From positions 303,308-367,307 of the forward strand of contig NZ_STFZ01000036.1 of NCBI RefSeq assembly GCF_005222845.1: a DNA stretch of 64,000 nucleotides. The letters run 5' to 3'. The position numbers and the translations under genes are program-made. Under the pieces are notes generated by a model that was not told where the DNA came from, searched no databases, and saw only the letters and a list, made by a program, of their open reading frames with translations. Positions 8,132 through 15,981 of this stretch are shown here, piece by piece. The stretch comes from Rhizobium sp. FY34. Its GTDB lineage: Bacteria; Pseudomonadota; Alphaproteobacteria; Rhizobiales; Rhizobiaceae. The stretch's first letter is position 1. Every line of letters begins with the position of its first letter.

Positions 8132-9364
8132 GTGACCGACACGAACAGCAACAGCGATAGGGAAATTGGCCGCGACGCCACATCCGGCGGCGCGCCCATC
8201 ATTCCGAAGTCTCCGAACGAGGCGCTGAAGCCCGAGCGTGTGCCTGAACCACCGCGCCGGTCCAGGAAAGCCCGCAGTCAGATCGTCATCTTCCTGAACT
8301 TCGTAATGACGATGATCGTGTTTGCCTGCGTCATTGCCGTCGCTGGTTTCTACTATGTCATCTCAGCCTATCAGAACCCCGGTCCGCTGGAAACGAACAC
8401 GCATTTCATCGTGCGCGAAGGCGCAGGGCTTGCGGAAATCGCCCAGAGCCTGGAGCGCAATGGTATCGTTTCGGATGCGCGCGTCTTCCGCTACATGACC
8501 ATCAGCTATCTGCGCGACGGCCAGACGCTGAAGGCCGGCGAATATGAGATCAAGGCCGGTGTCTCGATGAAGGAGGTTGCCAACCTTCTGGAATCGGGCA
8601 AGTCCATCCTCTATTCCGTCTCCATGCCGGAGGGCCTGACCGTTCATCAGATGATGGCACGGCTGGCAGATGATCCCGTGCTGGAAGGCAACCTGCCGAG
8701 AGAACAGCCGGCTGAAGGCACTCTGCGGCCCGATACCTATAAGTTTTCGCGCGGTACCCAGCGCGCAGAGATCCTCTCACAGATGCGCGCCGCACAGGAG
8801 CGTCTCGTCGATCAGATATGGGAGAAGCGCGATCCGGACCTGCCGATCAAGACCAAGCAGGAATTTGTCGTGCTGGCCTCGATCGTCGAGAAGGAAACCG
8901 GCAAGGACGATGAGCGCGCCCATGTCGCTTCCGTCTTCATCAACCGCCTCAACAAGGGCATGCGCCTGCAATCGGATCCGACGATCATCTACGGCATTTT
9001 CGGCGGGGCGGGAAAACCGTCCGAGCGGCCGATCATGAAGGCCGATCTCGACAGGCAGACGCCCTACAATACCTATCAGATCAAGGGCCTGCCGCCGACG
9101 CCGATTGCCAATCCAGGCCGTGCCGCGCTGGAGGCCGTCGCCAATCCCTGGCGCACGAACGACCTTTACTTCGTGGCCGATGGTACCGGCGGTCATGCCT
9201 TTGCTCAGACGCTGGATGAGCACAATGCCAATGTCAGGCGCTGGCGCAAGATCGAGGCGGATCGCGCCAGTGCAGGTGGTGGCGGGGCAACGGCAGGTCA
9301 GGCCGATATGCAGGATGGCCTACCCGGCGGCGCTGACGCGGAAAAGCCGCCGAAAGGCAATTGA
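8132..9364 (+). CDS. mltG: Endolytic murein transglycosylase MltG
   Basis: About 410 residues. After a polar N-terminus of roughly 50 residues there is one membrane span (VIFLNFVMTMIVFACVIAVA), then a LysM-like segment (VREGAGLAEIAQSLERNGIV) and the YceG/MltG catalytic domain with LASIVEKETGK (catalytic Glu), RLQSDPTIIYG and YQIKGLPPTPIANPG. It cleaves nascent glycan strands at the inner membrane and sets strand length. I chose the GTG at 8132 because AAGGAG at 8121-8126 sits 5 nt before it; the in-frame GTG at 8126 overlaps that site. The C-terminal 30 residues are low-complexity. Confidence 0.93.
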   Translation: MTDTNSNSDREIGRDATSGGAPIIPKSPNEALKPERVPEPPRRSRKARSQIVIFLNFVMTMIVFACVIAVAGFYYVISAYQNPGPLETNTHFIVREGAGLAEIAQSLERNGIVSDARVFRYMTISYLRDGQTLKAGEYEIKAGVSMKEVANLLESGKSILYSVSMPEGLTVHQMMARLADDPVLEGNLPREQPAEGTLRPDTYKFSRGTQRAEILSQMRAAQERLVDQIWEKRDPDLPIKTKQEFVVLASIVEKETGKDDERAHVASVFINRLNKGMRLQSDPTIIYGIFGGAGKPSERPIMKADLDRQTPYNTYQIKGLPPTPIANPGRAALEAVANPWRTNDLYFVADGTGGHAFAQTLDEHNANVRRWRKIEADRASAGGGGATAGQADMQDGLPGGADAEKPPKGN

Positions 9365-9412
9365 TTGAACGGCTGCCATAAGGCGGTCCGTTTTCCAAAA
9401 GGGGTCAGGGGT

Positions 9413-10300
9413 ATGAGTGTGCAGTCCATGACGGGTTTTGCCCGTCGCGAAGGGGCAGTGGGCCGATATCGCTGGGCCTGGGAACTGCGCTCCGTCAATG
9501 GCAAGGGTCTGGATCTGAGGCTACGCCTGCCGCCAGGCTTTGAGGCGCTGGAAGCGGATGTGCGCAAGCGCGTCTCCTCAAAACTCAACCGTGGCAATAT
9601 CCAGGCCTCGCTGTCGGTCTCTGTGGCCGAGGCAAAGGTCGAAGCCGTCCTCAATCAGGATGCACTGGATGCGGTTCTCGTCCTTCGCCAGCAATTGGGC
9701 GATCTGGTTGATCAGGCACCGCTGAAGCTCGACAGCCTTCTTTCGATCCGCGGTCTCGTGGAAATCAAGGAGACCGAAGATCTGCCCGAAGCCATGGCGG
9801 CGCGCGATCTGGCGGTGGTCGATGGGCTCGATCTGGCGCTGGATGATCTGGTCGCCATGCGGCTTGGCGAAGGGGCAGCGCTGGCCGCCATTCTCTCCCA
9901 GCATGTGCGGATGATCGGCCAGCTTGTCGGCGTGGTGGAGGCCGATCCTGCCCGCTCCACGGAAGAGATCGCCAGGCGCCTCCAGGCGCAGATCGCCATG
10001 CTGATGGAGGCGGCCGGCGGGCTTGATCGCGACCGGCTCTATGCGGAAGCCGTGCTTCTGGCCACCAAGGCGGACCTGCGCGAGGAGATCGACCGGTTGA
10101 AGGCCCATATTGCCGCTGCCGATGAGCTTCTAGCCAAAGGTGGGCCGGTTGGCCGGCGCCTCGACTTTCTTGCACAGGAATTTAACCGCGAGTCGAATAC
10201 CATCTGTTCCAAATCGAACTCGGCTGCGGTAACGGCGGCAGGTATCGAACTGAAAGTCGTGATCGACCAGTTCCGCGAACAGGTCCAGAATTTGGAGTAG
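9413..10300 (+). CDS. yicC: YicC family endoribonuclease-like protein
   Basis: 295 residues, beginning MSVQSMTGFARREGAVGRYR, the signature start of the YicC family. The C-terminal DUF1732 part has the conserved GRRLDFLAQEFNRESNTICS and ends in VVIDQFREQVQNLE. E. coli YicC has been described as an endoribonuclease acting on small RNAs; applying that here is by family. Only 3 bp separate it from gmk, so the two are co-transcribed. The start at 9413 has a CAGGGG motif just upstream. Confidence 0.93.
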   Translation: MSVQSMTGFARREGAVGRYRWAWELRSVNGKGLDLRLRLPPGFEALEADVRKRVSSKLNRGNIQASLSVSVAEAKVEAVLNQDALDAVLVLRQQLGDLVDQAPLKLDSLLSIRGLVEIKETEDLPEAMAARDLAVVDGLDLALDDLVAMRLGEGAALAAILSQHVRMIGQLVGVVEADPARSTEEIARRLQAQIAMLMEAAGGLDRDRLYAEAVLLATKADLREEIDRLKAHIAAADELLAKGGPVGRRLDFLAQEFNRESNTICSKSNSAAVTAAGIELKVVIDQFREQVQNLE

Positions 10301-10303
10301 AGC

Positions 10304-10975
10304 ATGAGCCCGGCGCCGTCATCGCCCGTCAAGATCGCCCGTCGCGGGTTGATGCTGGTCCTGTCATCGCCGTCCGGCGCTGGAAAATCAACGATTGCCG
10401 GCAACCTGCTGCGCGACGATCATAGTCTCGAGATTTCTGTCAGCGTTACCACGCGGGCCAAGCGCGCCAGCGAGATCGGTGGCAAGCACTATCATTTCAT
10501 CACCATTCCGCAGTTTGAACGCATGCGCGACAATGGCGAATTGCTGGAATGGGCAGAAGTGCACGGCAATTTCTACGGTACGCCACGCGAGCCCGTCGAG
10601 ACCGCCATGGCGGAAGGCCGCGACATGCTGTTCGATATCGACTGGCAGGGCGCGCTGCAATTGCAGGACAAGATGAAGGCCGACATCGTCTCCATCTTCG
10701 TGCTGCCGCCCTCGATGACGGAACTGCAATCACGCCTGCACCGCCGCGCCGAAGATACGGAAGAGGTTATCCGCACGCGTCTCCTCAATTCCCGCTCGGA
10801 AATCGAACACTGGCGCGAATATGATTATGTCATCGTCAATGATGATCTCGACGAGGCCTTCGGCCATGTCTCCTGCATCGTCAATGCCGAGCGCATCCGC
10901 CGCGACCGGCGCTTCGGCCTGTTTGACTTTGTCGAGAGCCTGCTGAAGGAAGAACCCAGCCTCACACCGCGCTGA
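10304..10975 (+). CDS. gmk: Guanylate kinase
   Basis: 223 residues. It phosphorylates GMP to GDP with ATP. The P-loop LSSPSGAGKSTIAGNLL lies near residue 20, followed by VTTRAKRASEIGGKHYHF (GMP binding) and LFDIDWQGALQL. The start at 10304 has GGAG in the end of yicC. It closes the mltG-yicC-gmk block and is followed by a strong hairpin, after which the conserved order breaks and an accessory zone begins. Confidence 0.97.
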   Translation: MSPAPSSPVKIARRGLMLVLSSPSGAGKSTIAGNLLRDDHSLEISVSVTTRAKRASEIGGKHYHFITIPQFERMRDNGELLEWAEVHGNFYGTPREPVETAMAEGRDMLFDIDWQGALQLQDKMKADIVSIFVLPPSMTELQSRLHRRAEDTEEVIRTRLLNSRSEIEHWREYDYVIVNDDLDEAFGHVSCIVNAERIRRDRRFGLFDFVESLLKEEPSLTPR

Positions 10976-10982
10976 TGCGTTT

Positions 10983-11005
10983 ACGGCCCCTGGTGGGGCC
11001 GTTTT
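10983..11005 (+). terminator. Rho-independent terminator after gmk
   Basis: ACGGCCCC and GGGGCCGT form an 8-bp stem with a TGGT loop, followed by TTTT. It starts 8 bp after the gmk stop and marks the end of the conserved gene block. Confidence 0.85.
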
Positions 11006-11254
11006 CCATTCGAGACAGCATCGTGCCCTAGCGATTAAGGCGGAACGGTGCGGCAGAGGTAAAGTCCGTTTTGGGGCCGAAGCGGACATGCGGCTTGAAG
11101 CGCTGAATCCAGTTTTGCGCCGCCATTTCTGACGTTCAAGCCAACCGCCGGATTGCTTGAAGCCGACGGCGGCAGAAGGCACAAAGTCCGGTCGGGCAAA
11201 AGATATCGGGAAAGCAAGCCTGAACATCTGGTCTGGTCGACAGGCAGCCTAACA
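11006..11254. other. Intergenic DNA after gmk; no gene seen
   Basis: With the flanking sites, about 340 bp lie between gmk and the ArsR gene. Apart from the terminator at one end and the repeated CTTAGCAA motifs at the other, I see nothing recognisable. Composition becomes more AT-rich towards the ArsR start. Confidence 0.5.
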
Positions 11255-11322
11255 CTTAGCAAAATGACGAAGTTTTTTCTTGCGCACTGTATCCATTTTG
11301 TTAACTTAGCAATATGGCTAAG
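11255..11322 (+). promoter_or_regulatory. Cluster of CTTAGCAA motifs at the ArsR gene start (candidate operator)
   Basis: CTTAGCAAAATG at 11255-11266 recurs as CTTAGCAATATG at 11305-11316, 50 bp on. A near-inverted copy, CATTTTGTTAAC, lies at 11294-11305. The last site continues into GCTAAG, so CTTAGC/GCTAAG forms a perfect palindrome (6-nt centre) across the start codon of the regulator. This suggests self-repression by the ArsR protein; the binding itself is inferred. Confidence 0.5.
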
Positions 11323-11655
11323 CATGAACCCGCTCTTTCTTTGTTGTTCCATGCACTCTCCGATGCGACGCGTCGGTCAATGTTGACGAAGCTCGCCGCG
11401 CGTCCGGTCAGCGTGACCGATCTCGCCGGGCCCACGGGATTGCGGCTGCCAACCGTGATGCGGCACTTGTCGGTGCTGGAGGAAGCCGGGTTGATCACCA
11501 CGGCGAAGGATGGGCGGGTTCGCACCTGCGCCATTGTACCCGAGGCTCTGGGTCCTGCACGAACATGGCTCGACCAACAAGAAGCTCTTTGGGAAGCACA
11601 ACTCGACCGGCTGGACGCATTTGTGATGAAGAAAATGAAAGGACGCGAGGAATGA
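11314..11655 (+). CDS. ArsR family winged-helix transcriptional regulator
   Basis: 113 residues. It has the ArsR pattern LFHALSDATRRSMLTKLA, then the recognition-helix region LRLPTVMRHLSVLEEAGLIT and the wing KDGRVRTCAI. No cysteine-rich metal site is seen, so it belongs with the non-metal ArsR proteins that control SRPBCC partners. Its stop overlaps the start of the next gene (ATGA). No Shine-Dalgarno motif precedes the ATG at 11314; translation from a leaderless or very short leader is possible, or a downstream start is used. Location in the gmk-rsmA accessory zone suggests acquisition. Confidence 0.88.
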   Translation: MAKHEPALSLLFHALSDATRRSMLTKLAARPVSVTDLAGPTGLRLPTVMRHLSVLEEAGLITTAKDGRVRTCAIVPEALGPARTWLDQQEALWEAQLDRLDAFVMKKMKGREE

Positions 11656-12116
11656 CCCACGATATTGAAAGTGAAGCGGATCGGACCATGGTGCTGCAGC
11701 GGATCGTCAAGGCGCCGCGATCCGTCGTTTGGGGCGTGTGGATGAACCCGGAGACGCTGCCTCTCTGGTGGGGACCGGAAGGGTTTTCCTGCCGAACGAG
11801 GAAGATCGACCTGCGCAGTGGCGGTGAATGGATCTTCGACATGATCGCGCCAGATGGAACGGTTTTCCCAAATCACCACCTTTACAACGAGGTGTGGCCC
11901 GAAAACCGGATAGGCTACACGCTTCTTTGGGGCGAGAACGGACCCAAGCATGCTGACGCCGTCGTTGCTATGGAAGAACAAGATTGTGCAACCAAGGTGA
12001 CGCTGACGATGGTCTTCAGCACAACTGCAGAATACCAAACAGCCAAGGGCTTTGGAGCTGAAGAACTCGGGCAGCAAACGCTTGCCAAACTTGAACGTTT
12101 CGCGGCTTCGCACTGA
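11652..12116 (+). CDS. SRPBCC (AHSA1/START-like) domain protein
   Basis: 154 residues from the ATG at 11652, which overlaps the ArsR stop and has GAGGA just upstream. Family features are QRIVKAPRSVVWGVWMNPET, WWGPEGFSCRTRKIDLRSGG and a C-terminal FGAEELGQQTLAKLERF helix. This is the AHSA1-like SRPBCC fold, a hydrophobic ligand pocket. Pairs of ArsR and AHSA1-type genes are common in proteobacteria and are usually co-transcribed, as here. The ligand is unknown. Confidence 0.88.
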   Translation: MTHDIESEADRTMVLQRIVKAPRSVVWGVWMNPETLPLWWGPEGFSCRTRKIDLRSGGEWIFDMIAPDGTVFPNHHLYNEVWPENRIGYTLLWGENGPKHADAVVAMEEQDCATKVTLTMVFSTTAEYQTAKGFGAEELGQQTLAKLERFAASH

Positions 12117-12589
12117 CGCACACGGTATGTATGCCTTTTGTGGATTCGTGCTCGTTGGATCGCCAGCACAATGGGTCGGCGGGTGCGATGATTAAATCTT
12201 CGAAACTGGCGAGGGCGACATTATAGATTTGCCGAAAGACTGCGTGCATGACCTACGCGTTTTGTCAGATTACGGTCGCTGCCTCGCGTCGCCATCACCA
12301 ATGGTCATGTAGTGGATATGGTCAGCGCCGCGGCTCTTACGTAGAACCGGTCATTGGAGGCATGCACCGCAGCAGACACTGCTTTCCAGGGGCATAAGCC
12401 CCCAAGCAAGGAATGTCGGCGTCTAGTGGTGGCTACCGCAAAGCGGCAGACGCCTCCCGGCCTGGAGCGGACGTTGGCGGTATGTGATATCGGAAAGCTA
12501 GACGCATCAATGATATCATCGTCCGCGACGCGAAGGGCCGTTATTCCTAACTGAGTAATGCGGCAGTCGAGTAGATGGAAAGGCAGAGG
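12117..12589. other. Intergenic stretch without a recognisable gene
   Basis: About 470 bp between the SRPBCC gene and the nucleotidyltransferase-like gene. Short open frames here show no family features. I see no strong hairpin or promoter. The base composition is mixed and unlike the neighbouring core genes, which fits decayed or imported DNA. Confidence 0.45.
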
Positions 12590-13192
12590 ATGGGGATGCA
12601 GCATATTCCCGATGATGCGTGGGATGCCTGGACACCGGAACTGCTTTTTCAGCGCTTCCGCTATCAGAGTTCGCCCTGGTACATTGTCGGTGGCTGGGCA
12701 CTGGACCTGTGGCATGGCTACCAGACCCGTGATCATGAGGACCTGGAGTTCTGCATACTTTCGGAGGATATCGATCTTTTTCGCGCCCAGTTATCCGACC
12801 TAGATTTTTTCGAGGTCCATAACGGCACGTTTGCTTATCTTGCTCCTGAAATGAGGCCTCGACCAGAGACCTACCAATTGTGGGGAGCCGACACGGCCAA
12901 CGCTTGCTGGCGAATAGACATGATGCTCGAACATGGCACCCCCGAAATCTGGATTTATAAGCGCGACCCATCGTTCCGGTTGCCCAGGTCGACTGTCGTT
13001 CGAGAAACACCCTCCGGAATTCCTTATCTCGCTCCTGCGCTCGTCCTTATGTTTAAGGCAAAACACATTCGTCCCAAAGATGCAGCAGACTTCCAGGCTG
13101 CGTTGCCGAAGCTTCACGTTCAGGAAAAAGCCGACCTACGAAGTTGGCTGGAGGCGATGTATCCCGGTCATGAATGGATCACACAGCTTTAA
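12590..13192 (+). CDS. Aminoglycoside-2''-adenylyltransferase-like nucleotidyltransferase
   Basis: About 200 residues. The motif WYIVGGWALDLWHGYQTRDH followed by EDLEF (residues 30-54) is the GG...D/E pattern of small nucleotidyltransferases of the aminoglycoside 2''-adenylyltransferase-like group. ALVLMFKAKHIRPKDAADF near the C-terminus is also typical. Family members add AMP to aminoglycosides or to unknown small molecules; resistance cannot be claimed. ATGs at 12575, 12590 and 12596 are all in frame; 12590 has GGAAAGG at a good distance. Its GC looks lower than that of the core genes, which suggests transfer. Confidence 0.8.
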   Translation: MGMQHIPDDAWDAWTPELLFQRFRYQSSPWYIVGGWALDLWHGYQTRDHEDLEFCILSEDIDLFRAQLSDLDFFEVHNGTFAYLAPEMRPRPETYQLWGADTANACWRIDMMLEHGTPEIWIYKRDPSFRLPRSTVVRETPSGIPYLAPALVLMFKAKHIRPKDAADFQAALPKLHVQEKADLRSWLEAMYPGHEWITQL

Positions 13193-13214
13193 GGAAAGGC
13201 AGGATGACCGCTGT

Positions 13215-13473
13215 TGGCGCAAAGCTGACGGCCTGGCGCAAAATCCGGTCGCATAGCTCTGAATCTCGCTATCCGAAGCAGCTATCAGCTCACCTATGTT
13301 TCAGGAGTTTGCCCCCGGAGAGGCCTTCGAACCCGAGCCTGTCTATGCCTCAGATGAGGTTGGCGAGGCGCACGAATTCCTCGATCGACTGCGTTTCGGC
13401 CCGGCGTGCCGGATCGATCTCGGCGCGGGTCAGCAGCGCTTCGCCGCCCAGAGACTTGACGCTCTGGCGCAGC
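13215..13473. repeat. Direct repeat copy A: rsmA 3' end plus downstream DNA
   Basis: About 260 bp match 15724-15981 in the same orientation with roughly 94% identity by eye (about 14 substitutions and a few 1-2 nt gaps). The match covers about 135 bp of rsmA downstream DNA and the last 41 or so codons of rsmA, then stops abruptly near 13473. The two copies flank the glyoxalase-like/MATE module. Confidence 0.9.
13350..13473 (-). pseudogene. Truncated second copy of the rsmA C-terminus
   Basis: On the reverse strand this segment encodes LRQSVKSLGGEALLTRAEID, then PARRAETQSIEEFVRLANLI and a stop. This equals the end of the intact RsmA at 15856 except for Leu to Gln in AETxSIEE. Most of the nucleotide differences in the coding part are silent and there are no frameshifts. 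That pattern suggests a tail of a once functional, diverged rsmA allele rather than a decaying tandem copy. It has no start and no methyltransferase motifs and cannot make a working enzyme. Confidence 0.85.
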
Positions 13474-13610
13474 GTCTGCTTCGCTCCACTTTCGATATTC
13501 GAACTGAATCAGCAATTCGACCAGTAGGCAACACCCGAGTTTTTCAACACAATCGGCCCGAAGCGGTCATTGGCCACCGCAAAAGTCGGACGCGGCCAAC
13601 TCACCGGGGT

Positions 13611-14033
13611 TCATAATGCGCTTAGTATCAGATGCGGTGTGCCGTTTGATGTCTTGCGTACGGACGTTCCATTGATATCCACCGTAGCTCTTACCACTCG
13701 GCGCATATTGGAAAAGCTGTCAAAGGTGACCGTGTCCACCGGTTCATCGAAACGGACAGTCACGGAATAGAGCGAGCCCGAGGATGATAATGCGCTGATT
13801 TCGCCCTTGAAGGATTGCCCAAGATACCGACCCTGCACCCTTTGGTGCAAATGGAACGGAGGAGGAGCAGCGTTAGCGAGGCGGGCGGACAAGGTGTTCC
13901 AGTCGCGCGCGCCGTTCTGCCGGGCGACCAGTTCCAGTGCCTGGGCATGGCCCAACACGGTGCCGTCGGCGGCAAGTGCATTCCTCAGAGATTTTGCATG
14001 CGCCTTGGCTTCTGCGATGTTTCTGACTGTCAT
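13611..14033 (-). CDS. Glyoxalase-superfamily-like small protein
   Basis: 140 residues, from the ATG at 14033 that overlaps the stop of the MATE gene (ATGA). The N-terminal part, with AKSLRNALAADGTVLGHAQA then LELVARQNGARDWNTLSARL, resembles the short domain found in proteins annotated as glyoxalase superfamily. The C-terminal part (about residues 60-140) reads like a small beta domain (GRYLGQSFKGEISALSSSGS). No metal-binding glyoxalase residues can be assigned, so enzymatic activity is doubtful. Translational coupling suggests a role with the exporter. Confidence 0.7.
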   Translation of the reverse strand: MTVRNIAEAKAHAKSLRNALAADGTVLGHAQALELVARQNGARDWNTLSARLANAAPPPFHLHQRVQGRYLGQSFKGEISALSSSGSLYSVTVRFDEPVDTVTFDSFSNMRRVVRATVDINGTSVRKTSNGTPHLILSAL

Positions 14034-15424
14034 GACATGCTCCCCAGGGCCTTGAGCCCGATACCGGCGGTTCCCCGCGCATTCAGGGCGACGGCGAGCA
14101 CAAGAGTTGCGATGACTGCGGCCACGCCATCGGCCAAAGGATAGGCGAACCAAATCGCATCCGCGCCCAACATTGCCGCAGCGATCGTGACCAAGACAGG
14201 CAACAGGATAAGCGGCTTGACCATGGTCAGAAGAGCCGCGCGGGCCGGTTGGCCGATGGCTTGGAAATATAGCCCGAGCACAAGAACTGGCCCGGAAAAG
14301 AGATAGACGGCTGCCATGGGACGAAGCAATCGGCCGACCTCGCCGATCACATCCGGATCAGCGACAAAGGCTGCTCCGACGACTGTGCCTTTGCTCAGCA
14401 ACAAAACCTCGACTGCAAAACAATAGAGAAATGCTGTTGCCGCAGCGATCCGCAGGACCGCATCCGAGCGAGTGTAGAGACGCGCACCGACATTGTTGCC
14501 GACGATGCTCTGCATCGCCATCGCGATCGCCATGATTGGCAGGAAGGCAAAACCAAAAATGCGTGTCACGATGCCGTAGGCGGCAATAGTCGTGGCGTAA
14601 TCGGTGGCGCCTCCTATACGGAGGGCGAGAACCACGCTGGCGGCCGAAAGCGCCATTCCGATAAAACCCAGACTGACGGGGGCACCCAGCGCAACAATAC
14701 GCCTCCAACTACCGGTCCATCGGTTCCGCCAGAGACTGTTGAGCGGCATCATGCCCCCAAGAAACGGGCGCAGCCCGGCCAGAAGCACCAGTCCCAGCGC
14801 CTGCGCCAGAACCGTGCCAGTGGCCGAACCCGCAACACCGAGCTCCAGCACCGCAACCAGGATGTAGTTCAGCAGAATGTTGATGAGCGTGACCCCAAGC
14901 GACATCAGCGCCATCAATCCGGCCCGTCCTTCGTTCCTCCAGGCATCGGTATGAATACCCAGCAGAAATTGTACCGGGGTTCCGAATATGGTGATTGCCA
15001 GGAAAATCCACACCATTTCGGCAACCGCGCCATCGGAGCCCGCTATGCGCAGGGAGAAGCCCCACCCGCCCGCACAGAAGATCACGATCAGCATTGAAGC
15101 GATCGTCAACGCAAGTCCATGCGCACCGGCGAAGGTCGCGTTGGCCGCGTTACGGTCGTCGGCGCCGAGCTGGCGAGCCAGCAGACTGGACATTCCCCCG
15201 CTAACAAGGGTCGAAAGCGCGATCGTCAGCATCAGAACTGGGAAGGCCATGCCGACGGCCGCCATCGCGTCCGCACCGACGATATGTCCCAGAAAGACGG
15301 CGTCGATAATACCCAGCATCCCGTTCATCACCATGATGGCGATCATAGGCAGTGCGGTTGCGGCAAAAATTCTGCTGGGCGAGGCAGTCAAAAAACGGTT
15401 TTCGGGCGATTGTCGCAAAGACAT
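14030..15424 (-). CDS. MATE family multidrug/Na+ or H+ antiporter
   Basis: 464 residues with twelve or so hydrophobic segments in two repeated halves. The first half has ATALPMIAIMVMNGMLGIID and FLGHIVGADAMAAVG; the second has GAPVSLGFIGMALSAASVVL, matching the MATE pattern. It should export cationic toxic compounds in exchange for Na+ or H+. I start at the ATG at 15424, with GGAGG 8 nt upstream; a GTG sits one codon earlier. It is coupled to the downstream glyoxalase-like gene and is flanked by the rsmA repeats, so it is probably acquired cargo. Confidence 0.9.
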   Translation of the reverse strand: MSLRQSPENRFLTASPSRIFAATALPMIAIMVMNGMLGIIDAVFLGHIVGADAMAAVGMAFPVLMLTIALSTLVSGGMSSLLARQLGADDRNAANATFAGAHGLALTIASMLIVIFCAGGWGFSLRIAGSDGAVAEMVWIFLAITIFGTPVQFLLGIHTDAWRNEGRAGLMALMSLGVTLINILLNYILVAVLELGVAGSATGTVLAQALGLVLLAGLRPFLGGMMPLNSLWRNRWTGSWRRIVALGAPVSLGFIGMALSAASVVLALRIGGATDYATTIAAYGIVTRIFGFAFLPIMAIAMAMQSIVGNNVGARLYTRSDAVLRIAAATAFLYCFAVEVLLLSKGTVVGAAFVADPDVIGEVGRLLRPMAAVYLFSGPVLVLGLYFQAIGQPARAALLTMVKPLILLPVLVTIAAAMLGADAIWFAYPLADGVAAVIATLVLAVALNARGTAGIGLKALGSMS

Positions 15425-15855
15425 CACTCACTCCTCCAAAGAGGCATTTCGACTGTGATGGGAGCCTGCATTGCCACCGACGAAATGCTTCGAGGGTGAG
15501 AAAAATCGTCATATGCCGGGCTTTACCGTGACTTGCGTCTGCAGGCGGCAGGTGCTCGGAACCTTCGCGAGAAAAGCCAGCAAACTCACAGATTGTCAAT
15601 AGGAGCGTGCGTGAGAATTCTGCACGCGGCCCAAGGGCGGCTGCCTCTTGACCGCCCAGTGGACGACGACCTTCAACGGGTCAAGCGCTACCATTCGACA
15701 TCCTTCGGTGAATAGCCCGCTTCTGGCGCAAAGCTGACGGCCTGCCGCAAAATCCGGTCGCATAGCTCTGAATCTCGCGACCCGAAGCAGCTATCAGCCC
15801 GCTATGTTTCAGGAGTTTGCCCCCGGAGAGGCCTTCAAATCCGAGCCTGTCTGCC
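15425..15855. other. Intergenic DNA between the MATE gene and rsmA
   Basis: About 430 bp. The part next to the MATE gene (15425-15723) should hold its promoter, but I cannot assign the hexamers. From 15724 on it is copy B of the direct repeat, the normal rsmA downstream sequence. No gene is seen. Confidence 0.6.
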
Positions 15856-15981
15856 TCAGATCAGGTTGGCGAGCCGGACGAATTCCTCGATCGACAGCGT
15901 TTCGGCCCGGCGCGCCGGATCGATCTCGGCGCGGGTGAGCAGCGCTTCGCCGCCCAGCGACTTGACGCTCTGGCGCAGCAT
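15724..15981. repeat. Direct repeat copy B, including the end of intact rsmA
   Basis: Partner of the repeat at 13215-13473. It runs from non-coding DNA into the last codons of the complete rsmA. Because the copies are direct repeats about 2.5 kb apart, recombination between them would remove the glyoxalase-like/MATE module and leave one rsmA end. Confidence 0.9.

Noticed and set aside
12305..12736. Reverse-strand open frame of 143 codons in the accessory zone
   Set aside because: No recognisable features, and it overlaps the start of the nucleotidyltransferase-like gene on the other strand.
12590..13192. Calling the nucleotidyltransferase a resistance gene
   Set aside because: Motif resemblance does not establish the substrate; many such proteins are not resistance enzymes.
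13294..13515. Short reverse open frame across copy A of the repeat
   Set aside because: It is in a different frame from the rsmA remnant, so it is a by-product of the duplicated DNA.
13215..15981. The rsmA repeats as phage-type attachment sites
   Set aside because: The repeats are about 260 bp and 94% identical, far longer and more diverged than att core duplications, and no integrase lies between them.
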